This document shows positions 38,253-47,159 of a stretch of 64,000 nt of DNA, in pieces. The notes beneath the pieces were generated by a model, which was given only the letters and a program-made list of their open reading frames with translations, had not been told where the DNA came from and did no database searches. Origin of the DNA: Arthrobacter sp. C9C5 (GTDB lineage Bacteria > Actinomycetota > Actinomycetes > Actinomycetales > Micrococcaceae); assembly GCF_013359735.1 (NCBI RefSeq), contig NZ_JABFMX010000001.1, positions 124,001 to 188,000 of the forward strand. The letters are read 5' to 3'. Numbering within the stretch: the first letter of the stretch is position 1; each line of letters opens with the position of its first letter. The translations under genes were made by a program, and so were the position numbers.

Positions 38253-38568
38253 TAGTACATGTCGAGGTTGTTGCCCTGGCCTTCACTAAACGAGAACTTG
38301 CTCTGTCACCCCGGGTGAGCATTCCAAATCCGGGGACCGGAACGTGCTCCGGCTGTGTCTTCACCGCGTCTCCAACGCTGCGTCACGGAACTAGGAACCC
38401 CGGATCCTTCTCCCTGGAGTGAGTCCTCCAAGGGAGTGAGTGGCGGCTGGCCGACCTTCACTGCATTTGCGCCCGCACCTCTATCCTTCATCTTCGGCGG
38501 GCCTGATGGTTCGGAGAACCTGGCAAGTTGTCTAACTGCCCGTTGGTACAAGCCGCGTTTGGCTGGCG

Positions 38569-38904
38569 TCACTTGCCGCGCATCGTGCGCGACCAGACTT
38601 TCTTTATCTCCCAGTCGCGGTCATAGCGACCCAACTCCATTGCGGCAGGATGCCAGGCCTTGATCATGGCTATGCGGTCACTACTCGGAATCCTGTCCCA
38701 TGCGTCGAGGGCGGGTTCCGGGTAATAGACCTGGTATGCGTATAGAAGGGCAAACAAGAGCATTGGGGCGAGGATGAGGCCTCCAAAGCTCGCCATTGCA
38801 ATGGCTGTGATCAGTCCCGCCCCACAACTAGTGACCCAGATAGCCGTGCGCACCCCGCGATAGGTGGATGTCCGCATAGGCGTGCGCTGAATGAGTACTC
38901 CCAT
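38569..38904 (-). CDS. small membrane protein
   Basis: 111 residues. Two predicted TM helices lie about residues 20-62 (AIWVTSCGAGLITAIAMASF, then GLILAPMLLFALLYAYQVYY), followed by a soluble C-terminal part with several Trp (AWDRIPSSDRIAMIKAWHPA). No family recognised. The start at 38904 (MGVLIQR) or 38877 (MRTSTYR) is undecided. Confidence 0.55.
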   Translation of the reverse strand: MGVLIQRTPMRTSTYRGVRTAIWVTSCGAGLITAIAMASFGGLILAPMLLFALLYAYQVYYPEPALDAWDRIPSSDRIAMIKAWHPAAMELGRYDRDWEIKKVWSRTMRGK

Positions 38905-39018
38905 GACTCGAGGCTAGCTGTAGAAGGACTTATTTCTCGGGATATTCACCTAATGGCGCGGGAAGCCCGGTCCTTCAGGGCCGGGAGGATGTCAAAGGAT
39001 CGGCTACATTGAGCACCG

Positions 39019-39201
39019 ATGCCTACCCCCAAAGAACTCACGCTACTGGGAAACCTAAACGCAGAAATAAAATTCACTATTGCTCAAGTGCTGGGCCGCT
39101 ACCGGGGGCCTACCCAAGCAGGCCGCGCGGGCCGGTATGAACTCGCGACCTCGCCGGGCGCCGCCTGGCATGATGAGGTGCCCGGTATGCTCACCTTGTG
39201 A
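39019..39201 (+). CDS. short open frame coupled to the TIR gene
   Basis: 60 codons (MPTPKELTLLGNLNAEIKF...), with an amphipathic N-terminal half and low-complexity remainder. Its stop overlaps the GTG start of the TIR-domain gene (GTGA), the arrangement of a translationally coupled partner. There is no clear ribosome-binding site, so it may be only a leader. Confidence 0.35.
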   Translation: MPTPKELTLLGNLNAEIKFTIAQVLGRYRGPTQAGRAGRYELATSPGAAWHDEVPGMLTL

Positions 39202-40025
39202 GAGTCTTCCTGAGCTGGTCCAAGGATCTGAGTCGTGAAACTGCCAAGCTGTTTGCTAAGTGGTTGCCGAACGTAATTCAAGAGTGCAGTGAGCCGTTCC
39301 TGTCGCTCGACATCGGCAAGGGTGACCCGTGGTTTGAGACGATTACAACGAACCTGACGACGACCGATCTTGGCATCGTATTCATCACCGCGGAAAATCA
39401 GCACGAGCCTTGGCTCAATTTCGAAGCCGGCGCGATGCTCAACAAATTCGGCAAGGCAGGCATATGTCCTGTACTCGTTGGGCTGAGTAAGGAAGATTAC
39501 GCCGGCCCTCTGAGCAACCTGCAGCTCACTGAGATTAAGTCCGAGGAAGATATGCGGGGCCTTTTGGGAACCATAAACCGGCGGTGCAAGACCCCTCTAG
39601 CGCCTGAAGTCCTTGGAACCATTTTCGACGCATTCTGGCCCAAGCTCATGGACGGCGCTCAGACAACACTCGCCACAGTGGAAGCGGCGGCCGGTGACGC
39701 GAAGTCGAAGCGGACTGTGGAACAGAAAGTCGACGAAATACTGAACCTCGTCCGCGGCATCACATCCGATCCGCGTTCTGGCGACATGGAGAAATGGATC
39801 GAAGCTGAAGCAAAGCAGGCGGAGTTGGGCCGTTCACGGCGCTTTGAATACTTTGCGAAGAAGTACGGGTCGATGCATGTCTACCGCAACATTGACAAAG
39901 CAGTGGGGAAGGTCTTGGAGTTTTCCGAGAAGGAGGGCAAACTCCAGTACGTTGTGGCACTGTTCTCCGACGACCCGGAGGGGCGCGTTTACCTCGCGGA
40001 GGATGTCGAGCTCTGTCCCTTCTAA
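39198..40025 (+). CDS. TIR-domain protein
   Basis: 275 residues. Residues 1 to about 150 look like a bacterial TIR domain: RVFLSWSK at the first strand, DLGIVFITAENQHEPWLNFEAGAML with the conserved Trp and the Glu (near 76) that is catalytic in NAD-cleaving TIR enzymes. The C-terminal half is charged and helical (KRTVEQKVDEILNLVRG) and ends in a small domain with VYRNIDKAVGKVLEFSE. Bacterial TIR proteins often serve in anti-phage defence by depleting NAD. GTG 39198 overlaps the preceding short frame. No partner sensor was recognised next to it. Confidence 0.75.
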   Translation: MRVFLSWSKDLSRETAKLFAKWLPNVIQECSEPFLSLDIGKGDPWFETITTNLTTTDLGIVFITAENQHEPWLNFEAGAMLNKFGKAGICPVLVGLSKEDYAGPLSNLQLTEIKSEEDMRGLLGTINRRCKTPLAPEVLGTIFDAFWPKLMDGAQTTLATVEAAAGDAKSKRTVEQKVDEILNLVRGITSDPRSGDMEKWIEAEAKQAELGRSRRFEYFAKKYGSMHVYRNIDKAVGKVLEFSEKEGKLQYVVALFSDDPEGRVYLAEDVELCPF

Positions 40026-40590
40026 CTGGAAGCTGCGTACCGCACCCGTTCAAGACCACCGCGACAAAGATTGATCCCCTCGGGCGCCCCTCTAGGCGGA
40101 GGCTTCTCCTTCCTCTCCTTCCCGCCAGCCCTCAGGTACTGCTGCCGGGTCTCGTAGTTGACTCCGAGTTCACGCCCAGGGCCAGCCTTTTACTCCGGTA
40201 CAGGCGCGCCTCGAAGTTCGTGGTCTAGTCGGGGGAGGGCGCTCTCCTGCGACTCGGTAGGGCAAACGCGCCGGGCGTGACGCTCACCCTCGGCCGGGTG
40301 ACTTCATCGCCCACAACATAACGGTCATTATGTTGCTGATTTATTACCCATTCAGGTCCCGGCTGGAGCCGAGCAACCTGATTGATCCACGCGACACGCC
40401 GCGCCCGAACCGGACCGTGGACTCGCACCCACGCGAATGCCTTGAATGAGACATCCAGCCGGGGCAGCTCCGTCCGGTGCTCCGAGGAGCTCGAAGGAGG
40501 GGCCACGGATTCGTCACCGCGCCGAATTTCGGCAGCGCACCTGAGCCTGGGCTTTGCGGTTCCGCCGGGTTCAACCGCCGAGTCATACGG
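40026..40590. other. intergenic, no gene seen
   Basis: No frame here has coding character. Short hairpins are possible but none is convincing. Confidence 0.4.
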
Positions 40591-40653
40591 AGTTATAGGG
40601 GGTTATTGGTTTTTTCCTATAAGTGGCTATAACTTCCTATAACTGGCAATAGC
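40591..40653. repeat. AT-rich inverted and tandem repeat cluster
   Basis: Two adjacent 20-bp copies (40614-40633 and 40634-40653) share TTCCTATAA-TGGC and differ at about three positions. AGTTATAGG (40591-40599) is a perfect inverted match to CCTATAACT (40636-40644). The patch is far more AT-rich than the island around it. Such a layout suits a recombinase core site or replication iterons; neither function is shown. Confidence 0.6.
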
Positions 40654-41097
40654 GGCGACCTCGACGCTGTGAAGGTCAGGTTCTTGGACGAGACCGTTCC
40701 AGGCTGGCGTGCCGGCCGAACCGGCGGCCGCCCGGCCCGCCGATGAACACGCCACGCTCCGGCAGCTCCTCCCGGCCGGCGTCCGCGGCCAGTGAGCTCG
40801 CTGAGGAGGCGCTACGGTCTCCCAGCTTGGAGAGCCTGGAGCCTCCACGCTTGAGTCCTTGGATTCGCGCGGGGGCTTCCTCATATCCACTCAAGGCATG
40901 CAGCCGGGCAATCATTCAGCCCGCCCACCCTTCCCTCGCGGTTGGCCCGTTGGGGGCAGGTGGAACCCTCCCCGCAGCTCAAAGCTGTCCCGAGCGTCGC
41001 AATACCCCGGCGACCATGGCCCGCCATTGATATTGCATTCTAGAGAGCTCCAACCACGAATCCGACACGCTTCAGAGGTGAGCGAGTCCGCCGCAGC
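40654..41097. other. intergenic, no gene seen
   Basis: GC-rich sequence without a supportable gene between the repeat cluster and the leftward hypothetical gene. Confidence 0.4.
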
Positions 41098-41943
41098 TCA
41101 TGTTGCGTCGGCTGGGTCCAAAGTTGTAAAGCCGCCCAATGGTTCTATCCCGCTGAACAACGCCATGTTCTCCAGGTTGTTGCGTGTGAATAGCTCTGTG
41201 TAGGTCATCCTCTGCTGTAGGGATGGCCGCTGTCCCGCCATATTGAATCCAGCCCAGGCCTGAATTTCGGGGTCGATTCCTACTCCAGTCAGGTCTGCTT
41301 TGATAGCGAAGCGCGAGATTGCCTTGCTCGTAGTGAAGCGTCCGACCACGAGTTCGCCAACGATGTGGTGGTAGGGCTTCACTGACTCGTCAAAGGTAGC
41401 CGTCACGTCGTTGGGCAGGTGCAGACGGATCCGATGCGCGCCGACCCTTCCCAACCCCACGTGCAAGCTTCGGTGTCGATCGGTGCGGGCAAGTTCGTGG
41501 ACCCAATAGAAGAGGTTGCTCTCCGGCCCATAAGGAGACTGATAGGGCTGGGCTGCCTCAACCTTGTCCAGAATGTCTACCGGAACTCCGGATAGCCGCT
41601 TGCGTTGGCTTGCGTACTCCTTCGCCGTCGAGCAGATTGGGTATTGGATTCGTTCAGCCAGCGGAGGCGGATCTTGTCCGGTGGCTGATGCAACCCACGC
41701 ATAGAGACCGTTATCCAAGGCAGCGCGAATCGTCGCGAGCCAATCGCTGAATGCCAGCGATAATTGCACAGGTGCCTGCTCGCGTGTGACGGCCAAGATT
41801 TCAAACGTAGTCGGAGTAACGTTCCGGACGTCGATGTCCCAAGGGTGCTGTGAGATGTATTGTTTCCAGGATTCACCGAATTCTCGGCGCTTCGACTCGG
41901 CGTGGTCCAGCCGCGCGAAGGCGAAATCAAAGAGTTGTTGCAT
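41098..41943 (-). CDS. hypothetical protein of the island
   Basis: 281 residues, soluble, with balanced natural composition. It begins MQQLFDFAFARLDHAESKR and contains FSDWLATIRAALDNGLYAWV, KEYASQRKRLSGVP, YWVHELARTDRHRSLHVGL and a His-rich HHIVGELVVGRF segment. No family recognised. It lies between the repeat cluster and another unknown leftward gene; codon use is less GC-biased than in the flanking chromosome, consistent with transfer. Confidence 0.7.
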   Translation of the reverse strand: MQQLFDFAFARLDHAESKRREFGESWKQYISQHPWDIDVRNVTPTTFEILAVTREQAPVQLSLAFSDWLATIRAALDNGLYAWVASATGQDPPPLAERIQYPICSTAKEYASQRKRLSGVPVDILDKVEAAQPYQSPYGPESNLFYWVHELARTDRHRSLHVGLGRVGAHRIRLHLPNDVTATFDESVKPYHHIVGELVVGRFTTSKAISRFAIKADLTGVGIDPEIQAWAGFNMAGQRPSLQQRMTYTELFTRNNLENMALFSGIEPLGGFTTLDPADAT

Positions 41944-42032
41944 GGCCTAACCATAACGGCCGACGATAACGGTTCATTGTCTGATTTTGGATAGAGGACT
42001 TAAGCTCCAACACACCCTGCGAGACGCCGGGG

Positions 42033-42443
42033 CTAACTACGATCTGCTGCCCGGGCGTTCCTGGCGTCAACTTCCTGCAGAAAGAGGTCGGCCAAGTTAA
42101 GCCAGTCGCTGACCGGCAGGTCCGTGCACCAGTCTGCAAGGAATTCCTCGGGCTTGGAATTGTGAGGGTTCGGATCGAGCCCTTCAGACCGAACGTTTTT
42201 GAAGGGGGACGTCGACCGGTCCACCCGGAAGATGATGTTGCGGGGCTGGTTTACACCGCCAAATTCGATTTTGGGAAGTATCTCAGGTGACCGGACTGTG
42301 GGTTGCCACTGGCGCCAGGCGGCGAGGAAAGGGCCCTCGAAGGCAATATTGTCCGTAGCGATGTCGGTGACGCCGCGTGCCGCAAGAGCACCCAGAAATC
42401 CGTTGGCCAGTGCAAGCAGCTTTTGATTCTTCCCCATAGCCAT
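42033..42443 (-). CDS. hypothetical protein of the island
   Basis: 136 residues starting MAMGKNQKLLALANGFLGALAA, followed by IAFEGPFLAAWRQWQPT and a DWLNLADLFLQEVDARNA helix near the end. Not recognised. It is upstream of and in the same direction as the 281-residue unknown gene with an 89-bp gap, so the two may be co-transcribed. The IS21 left end begins just upstream of its start and may have separated it from its original promoter. Confidence 0.55.
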   Translation of the reverse strand: MAMGKNQKLLALANGFLGALAARGVTDIATDNIAFEGPFLAAWRQWQPTVRSPEILPKIEFGGVNQPRNIIFRVDRSTSPFKNVRSEGLDPNPHNSKPEEFLADWCTDLPVSDWLNLADLFLQEVDARNARAADRS

Positions 42444-42598
42444 TCAGCCTAATGTGATTATGGCAGTTTGAGTGGGGACCGGTTTTGCAGTCTGAGTTGG
42501 GCCCACTTCGCGGCTCGCCGGTTGATGAATCGCACTTTCAGTTGAGCCCACCCCACGGTTGATTCCATCAGAGTTTTTCCCGACGGTGGAAGGCAGTG

Positions 42599-44290
42599 AT
42601 GGAGTCGAGAGTGGAGTTGTTCGCGAGGATCCGCCGGGATGCCAGGATCAAGGGCTCATCGATCCGCTGCCTCGCCCGGGAACACCGGGTCTCCCGAAGA
42701 ACGGTCCGGCAGGCGCTGGCCGCTGCGGAACCACCTGAGCGAAAAGTTTCCGCCCGGGAGGCCCCGAAGCTGGGCCCGCTCAAAGGCGTCGTTGATGGGA
42801 TGCTGCTGGCTGACCTGGACGCTCCGCGGAAGCAACGCCATACCGCCCAACGGATTTTTGACCGCCTGGTCGATGAGCACCAGGCCGTGATCTCCTACTC
42901 CACCGTTCGCCAGTACGTGAAGGCCCGCAGGACCGCTATCGCCGTCGAGGCGGGGAACGCCCCGGTGGAGGCCTTCGTGCCTCAGGAACGCGCGCCCGGT
43001 GCGGAGGCAGAGGTGGATTTCGGTGATGTGTGGGTGGACCTGGCCGGAGTCCGGACCCGGTGTTACATGTTCGCGTTCCGGCTCTCGAACTCGGGCAAAT
43101 CCGTTCACCGCGTGTACCCGACCTGCGCGCAGGAAGCATTTCTGGAGGGCCATATCGAGGCGTTCACCGTTTTGGGTGGCGTCCCGAGCAGGCATATCCG
43201 CTATGACAACCTGACCTCGGCTGTCACGAAAGTCGTATACGGGGCCGGCCGGCAACGCGTGGAGAACGAACGCTGGGTGCTCTTCAAATCCCACTACGGC
43301 TTCGATGCCTTCTACTGCGAACCGGGCATCAAGGGCGCCCACGAGAAAGGCGGGATCGAAGGCGAAGTCGGACGGTTCCGCAGGAACTTCCTCACCCCTG
43401 TCCCGGCCGTGGCCACCCTGGCCGAACTCAACGACAAGCTGCGGGTTTGGGATGACGCGGAGGACCGCCGCAGAATCTCCCAGCGGCTCAGGACCATCGG
43501 CCAGGACTTCGCCGCCGAACAACCCCTGCTGGCGCCGCTGCCGGCAGAGGGCTTCGACCCGGGTCTGGCCCTGACCCCGCGGGTGGACCGCTCCTCGCTC
43601 ATCACCGTCCGGTCCACGAAGTACTCGGTGCCGGTGCGGTTCATCAACCGCAGAGTCCGGGTCTCCCTGCAGGCCACGCAGGTGAGGATCTTCGACGGCC
43701 GGGCCCTCGTCGCCACCCATCCGCGGACCGTGGCCCGGGGCGGGCAATGCGTGCAGCTGGATCACTACCTCGAGGTCCTGAAATTCAAACCCGGCGCCCT
43801 GCCCGGCTCCACAGCGCTGGCTCAGGCCCGGAAATCGGGGGTGTTCACCCCGGCCCATGACGCATTCTGGGCCGCCGCCCGCAAAACCGACGGCGACACC
43901 GCCGCAACCCGCGAACTCATCGACGTCCTGCTGTTGCACCGGGTCATGGACGACGCAGACGTCGTCGCCGGGATCACGGCCGCCCTGCAAGTCGGGGCGG
44001 TCAGCGCGGACGTCGTCGCAGTCGAAGCACGGCGGGTCGCCGCGGAACGGAACTCCCCGGGGTGGGTCCGGCCAGATTGCGATTCCGGCGCGAAAGAAGA
44101 ACTCGTCGAGCACCGCATCGTCAGTCTCACCCAGCGCCGCCTCGCGGACCCCGCGGCAGTGATCGCCGGCCTCCCACCGGACAAACGCCCGCTGCCGACC
44201 GTGGCCGGCTACGACCAGCTCCTGAACAAACGCACCACCCACTCCACCGACCCGCAGCAAGCGTCACCGAGCAAGGAGCACGTCTCATGA
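42599..44290 (+). CDS. istA: IS21-family transposase IstA
   Basis: 563 residues. An N-terminal HTH (SIRCLAREHRVSRRTVRQAL) is followed by the DDE catalytic domain: AEVDFGDVW (first Asp), IRYDNLTSAV (second Asp) and GAHEKGGIEGEVGRFRR (Glu). The C-terminal beta-barrel has SLITVRSTKYSVPVRFINRRV. It looks intact. ATG 42599 is chosen over GTG 42596 because GGAAGG lies 5 nt upstream. The stop overlaps the istB start (ATGA). Confidence 0.92.
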   Translation: MESRVELFARIRRDARIKGSSIRCLAREHRVSRRTVRQALAAAEPPERKVSAREAPKLGPLKGVVDGMLLADLDAPRKQRHTAQRIFDRLVDEHQAVISYSTVRQYVKARRTAIAVEAGNAPVEAFVPQERAPGAEAEVDFGDVWVDLAGVRTRCYMFAFRLSNSGKSVHRVYPTCAQEAFLEGHIEAFTVLGGVPSRHIRYDNLTSAVTKVVYGAGRQRVENERWVLFKSHYGFDAFYCEPGIKGAHEKGGIEGEVGRFRRNFLTPVPAVATLAELNDKLRVWDDAEDRRRISQRLRTIGQDFAAEQPLLAPLPAEGFDPGLALTPRVDRSSLITVRSTKYSVPVRFINRRVRVSLQATQVRIFDGRALVATHPRTVARGGQCVQLDHYLEVLKFKPGALPGSTALAQARKSGVFTPAHDAFWAAARKTDGDTAATRELIDVLLLHRVMDDADVVAGITAALQVGAVSADVVAVEARRVAAERNSPGWVRPDCDSGAKEELVEHRIVSLTQRRLADPAAVIAGLPPDKRPLPTVAGYDQLLNKRTTHSTDPQQASPSKEHVS

Positions 44291-45096
44291 GCCCCACCGC
44301 ACCCGTTGTCGTGTCCCAGACCCTGCGCCGGCGACGCGGACTGACCGAACAAGCCGCCGCGGCGGCCGTGGCCCAGGCCTGCCGGCGCCTCCGGCTCCCT
44401 ACGATCCGTGCCGTCCTCGACGAAGCCGTCTCCGTCGCCGGCAAGGAGCAGCTCTCCTACCAGGGCTTCCTCGCCGAACTGCTGCTGGCCGAGTGCGATG
44501 ACCGCGACCGGCGATCCTCGGTCCGCCGGGTCAAATCCGCCGGATTCCCGCGGGATAAATGGCTCGGAGACTTCGATTTCGACGCGAACCCGAACATCAA
44601 CCCGGCCACGATCCACACCCTGGCGGCCGGGGACTGGATCCGTAAGGGCCAGCCCCTCTGCCTGATCGGTGATTCCGGAACCGGGAAGTCCCACCTGCTC
44701 ATCGGACTGGGCACCGCCGCGGCTGAGAAAGGCTTCAGGGTCAAATACACCCTCGCCACCCGGCTCGTGAACGAGCTCGTCGAGGCGGAAAACGACAAAG
44801 CTCTCGCCAAGACCATCGCCCGCTACGGACGCGTGGACCTGCTGTGCATCGACGAACTCGGCTACATGGAACTGGACAAACGCGGCGCCGAGCTCCTCTT
44901 CCAAGTCCTCACCGAACGCGAAGAAAAAGCATCCGTAGCCATCGCCACCAACGAATCCTTCTCCGGCTGGACCAAAACCTTCACCGACCCCCGACTCTGC
45001 GCCGCCATCGTCGACAGACTCACCTTCAAAGGCACCATCATCGAAACCGGAACCGACTCCTACCGCCTCGCCCACACCCTCCAACAAAACACATAA
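44287..45096 (+). CDS. istB: IS21-family helper ATPase IstB
   Basis: 269 residues of an AAA+ DnaC-like ATPase that assists IstA in target selection. After the helical N-terminus come LCLIGDSGTGKSHLLIGLG (Walker A), DLLCIDELGYMELDKRGAELLF (Walker B and following helix), VAIATNESFSGW (sensor) and RLTFKGTIIETGTDSYRL. Full length. Translationally coupled to istA. Confidence 0.93.
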   Translation: MSPTAPVVVSQTLRRRRGLTEQAAAAAVAQACRRLRLPTIRAVLDEAVSVAGKEQLSYQGFLAELLLAECDDRDRRSSVRRVKSAGFPRDKWLGDFDFDANPNINPATIHTLAAGDWIRKGQPLCLIGDSGTGKSHLLIGLGTAAAEKGFRVKYTLATRLVNELVEAENDKALAKTIARYGRVDLLCIDELGYMELDKRGAELLFQVLTEREEKASVAIATNESFSGWTKTFTDPRLCAAIVDRLTFKGTIIETGTDSYRLAHTLQQNT

Positions 45097-45114
45097 CCCG
45101 CATAGACCGCATGA

Positions 45115-45507
45115 CCGGCGCAGGCATTCCTGGCCGAGACGACGGCCCGGATCGCCGCCGACCCGGCAGCCCGGTTCGCTCTCTCCCTGGACCGGCTCGC
45201 CTACGCCAAGGACAACCACACCCTCGGCACCGACCTGGTCCGCACCTACGTCCGCAACGTCGACGTCGATGACCTCCCGGACGCCGCGGCGGCCGACGTC
45301 GTGCAGCTGCGCCGCGGCATGAACGCGCTCACCGGACGGGCAAATATTCTCGGCACCCGATGCGAGGGCCTGGCCGTCGCCGTCCGGAATGCCGGCGGGA
45401 CCGTCTTCGACTGGGTGGACGAGTCAGAGGCCCGCGCTGTCGTGACCCGGATCGGCGCGTCGGACCAGGCGCTTGCGGCCCGGATCGTTGCCAGGATTAC
45501 CGCATAA
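45115..45507 (+). pseudogene. headless gene fragment of unknown family
   Basis: An open frame enters without a start right after the IS21 element (an in-frame stop is at 45112) and ends at 45507. It reads AFLAETTARIAADPAARF, LAYAKDNHTLGTDLVRTYVR, RGMNALTGRANILGTRCEGL, VFDWVDESEARAVVTRIGA, with the strong GC3 bias of a true gene of this genome. Its 5' part is not found to the left of the IS. I do not recognise the family. Confidence 0.65.
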
Positions 45508-45589
45508 TCGAAGCATCAATTGCACCCGTCCTTTGTCACTGATATTCCGGAGAAAACGTCCAGCCGAGTGGTATATCCGATCGAGGCTT

Positions 45590-46129
45590 TTAGGGCTGCT
45601 CCGAGGCTGAGCTTACTCCGCGCAGTACCTGTTGCAGGTCCCGCCTTGACTGCCCAAAGTCAACAATTGCCGTTCTCTGCTTATGTTGGCATTCGGCCTC
45701 AATACGAGTACCACTTGCGACAGGATGGAGACGTACGACGATGTCTTCGCCCCAGGTGAATGCTGAAACCCCGGCCTTGATCAGGAGTTCAACCTGGTCT
45801 TCATGCAGCAATTCAAAACGTTCATGGTCTCGCACGTTGCCCTTGATGATCTCCTTGACGGCTCCAGGCGGAAGCGGGGAGGTCATCGTGGCCCTTGTGG
45901 TGGCTCCAGTAGTGTCGAATTCCTTGCCACCCTTGCCCAGCTGTCCCTTCGACAGAAGGACAAATGCCGCTACAGCAGCGATCGGCAACCCCACAACGAG
46001 GGCGGAGGCGAGGACACCCAGGTTCAGCACTACGCTGGCGACGGAAGACAATACGGCATAAGCTCCGGCTACCGCGTAGTGCACGGGACGAAAAACTCGC
46101 ATCCTCTTGTCTCCTGTGTCTTCAATCAT
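45590..46129 (-). CDS. membrane-anchored hypothetical protein downstream of the RHS fragment
   Basis: 179 residues. Two adjacent hydrophobic segments (about 15-60: PVHYAVAGAYAVLSSVASVV, then LGVLASALVVGLPIAAVAAF) are followed by a soluble domain (VELLIKAGVSAFTWGEDIVV, AECQHKQRTAIVDFGQSRRD). GGAGG overlapping the ancestral RHS stop serves as its ribosome site, so it was coupled to the RHS gene. Position after an RHS C-terminus is where an immunity or accessory gene would lie; that role is only a guess. Confidence 0.6.
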   Translation of the reverse strand: MIEDTGDKRMRVFRPVHYAVAGAYAVLSSVASVVLNLGVLASALVVGLPIAAVAAFVLLSKGQLGKGGKEFDTTGATTRATMTSPLPPGAVKEIIKGNVRDHERFELLHEDQVELLIKAGVSAFTWGEDIVVRLHPVASGTRIEAECQHKQRTAIVDFGQSRRDLQQVLRGVSSASEQP

Positions 46130-46132
46130 CTT

Positions 46133-47155
46133 CTATCCTCCGAGGACTCTGTTGATGATTCCGAACGCACAGGACCCCAGGGCTTCGCCACCTGAGAGAG
46201 TACCTTGTCCCCTCAGGGAGTTTTCGGATCCGGAGGCAACAATCCCTGCCGGCCGTCAGACCGACTGGCCCGGCCACAGCAAGCCCCACCAACCCGCCGG
46301 CAAAGGCGCCAACAAAGGCCCCAAGTACCCCGGCAACCCCGTCGATGGTGTCAAAAAGGCCCGTAGGATCAGTTCGGTTGATGGGATTGGAGTCTGTATA
46401 GAGATAGCGGTTTTCCTCCAGTCCGGAAGGGTCGGGCTGGGTGAAGCGGCCAATTCCGGCATCGTAGTAGCGGGCGCCGAATTTGGTGTGCCCGGTGGCG
46501 GTGTCTTTGTAGCCGCCGGCGTACCGGAAGGGGTTGGCCGCGGCCTGGGTGCCGGTGGCGGTGGTGTTGCCCCAGGAGTCGTAGGCGTAGGTGGCGACTT
46601 TGGCCTGGGCGCTGTCGGTGAGAAGGATCGTGGAGCCCAGCGCATCGGTGGTGTAGTAGAAGCTCGCACCGGCACTGTTGCGCATGCTGATGAGCGTACC
46701 GTCCGGGTCGCGGATGAACGAGGTGTTCGCCCCCGCGGTGGTCTGCCGGGTGATGCCGAGGGAACCGTTGAGGAAAGTGGTGGCTCCGGCGGTGGTGCGT
46801 TCGGTGTTGGATGATCCGGCGTAGGCAAAGTTTGTCGTGGTGCCCGAAGTGAACGAGGTCATCTGGTCGAAGGTGTTCCAGGCCATGGTTGGTGTGCCGG
46901 CTTTAGTGGTGTTGCCGTTGGCGTCGTAGGTGAAGGTGGAGGCCCCGGACGGCGGTGCGGTGCAGGCGGCCGCGGAGGGGCCGGTCCAGCAGAGCTGGTC
47001 CGCGGCGTTGTAGGCGGAGTGCAGGGTTCCGGTTCCGGTTTTGGCGGCGGTGAGCCGGTTGCCGTTCAGGTCGTAGGTCCAGGCTTCGGTGACGGTGCCT
47101 GTGACGGCGGTCTTGAGCCGCTGCACGGCGTCGTAGGTGTAGGTGGTGACGGCAC
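46133..47155 (-). pseudogene. RHS/YD-repeat protein, C-terminal fragment with frameshift
   Basis: The frame carries YD repeats (TTYTYDAVQRL, WTYDLNGNRLTA, STFTYDANGNT), then the RHS-associated core ending (FGARYYDAGIGRFTQPDP, then RYLYTDSNPINRTDPTGL). The 5' end is cut at about 47155, where the broken oxidoreductase begins on the other strand. Near 46245 one extra base shifts the frame; restoring it gives GIVASGSENSLRG to GSCAFGIINRVLGG and a stop at 46133, a Gly-rich hydrophobic tail as in other RHS proteins. Unshifted, the frame ends at 46122. Confidence 0.78.
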
Positions 47156-47159
47156 CGGT

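Larger units (their letters stand above)
42460..45096 (+). mobile_element. IS21-family insertion sequence, right end missing
   Basis: The left end holds repeated motifs of the kind bound by IS21 transposases: CAGTTTGAGTGGGGACC (about 42465), CAGTCTGAGTTGGGCCCA (about 42490) and CAGTTGAGCCCACC (about 42538). istA and istB follow with the usual stop-start overlap. No inverted copies of these motifs are found after istB; instead an unrelated headless reading frame begins within 20 bp. The element therefore looks truncated on the right and is probably immobile. Confidence 0.8.
38253..47159. mobile_element. about 8.9-kb island inserted in the LLM oxidoreductase gene
   Basis: Bounded by the two parts of one broken gene. 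It contains a small membrane protein, a TIR-domain protein, AT-rich repeats, two unknown genes, an IS21-family element without its right end, a headless gene fragment, a membrane protein and a decayed RHS C-terminus. No integrase and no direct repeats at the two edges were seen, and about 65 codons of the target gene are missing, so it arose by more than one event. The stretch 38256-38568 holds no recognisable gene. Confidence 0.75.

Noticed and set aside
40614..40653. loxP or FRT site (resemblance to ATAACTTC and TTCCTAT arms)
   Set aside because: Only fragments of the arms match and there is no 8-bp spacer flanked by inverted 13-bp arms; similarity is superficial.
38253..47159. Prophage
   Set aside because: No integrase, capsid, tail, terminase or lysis genes were seen; the only mobile gene is an IS21 element.
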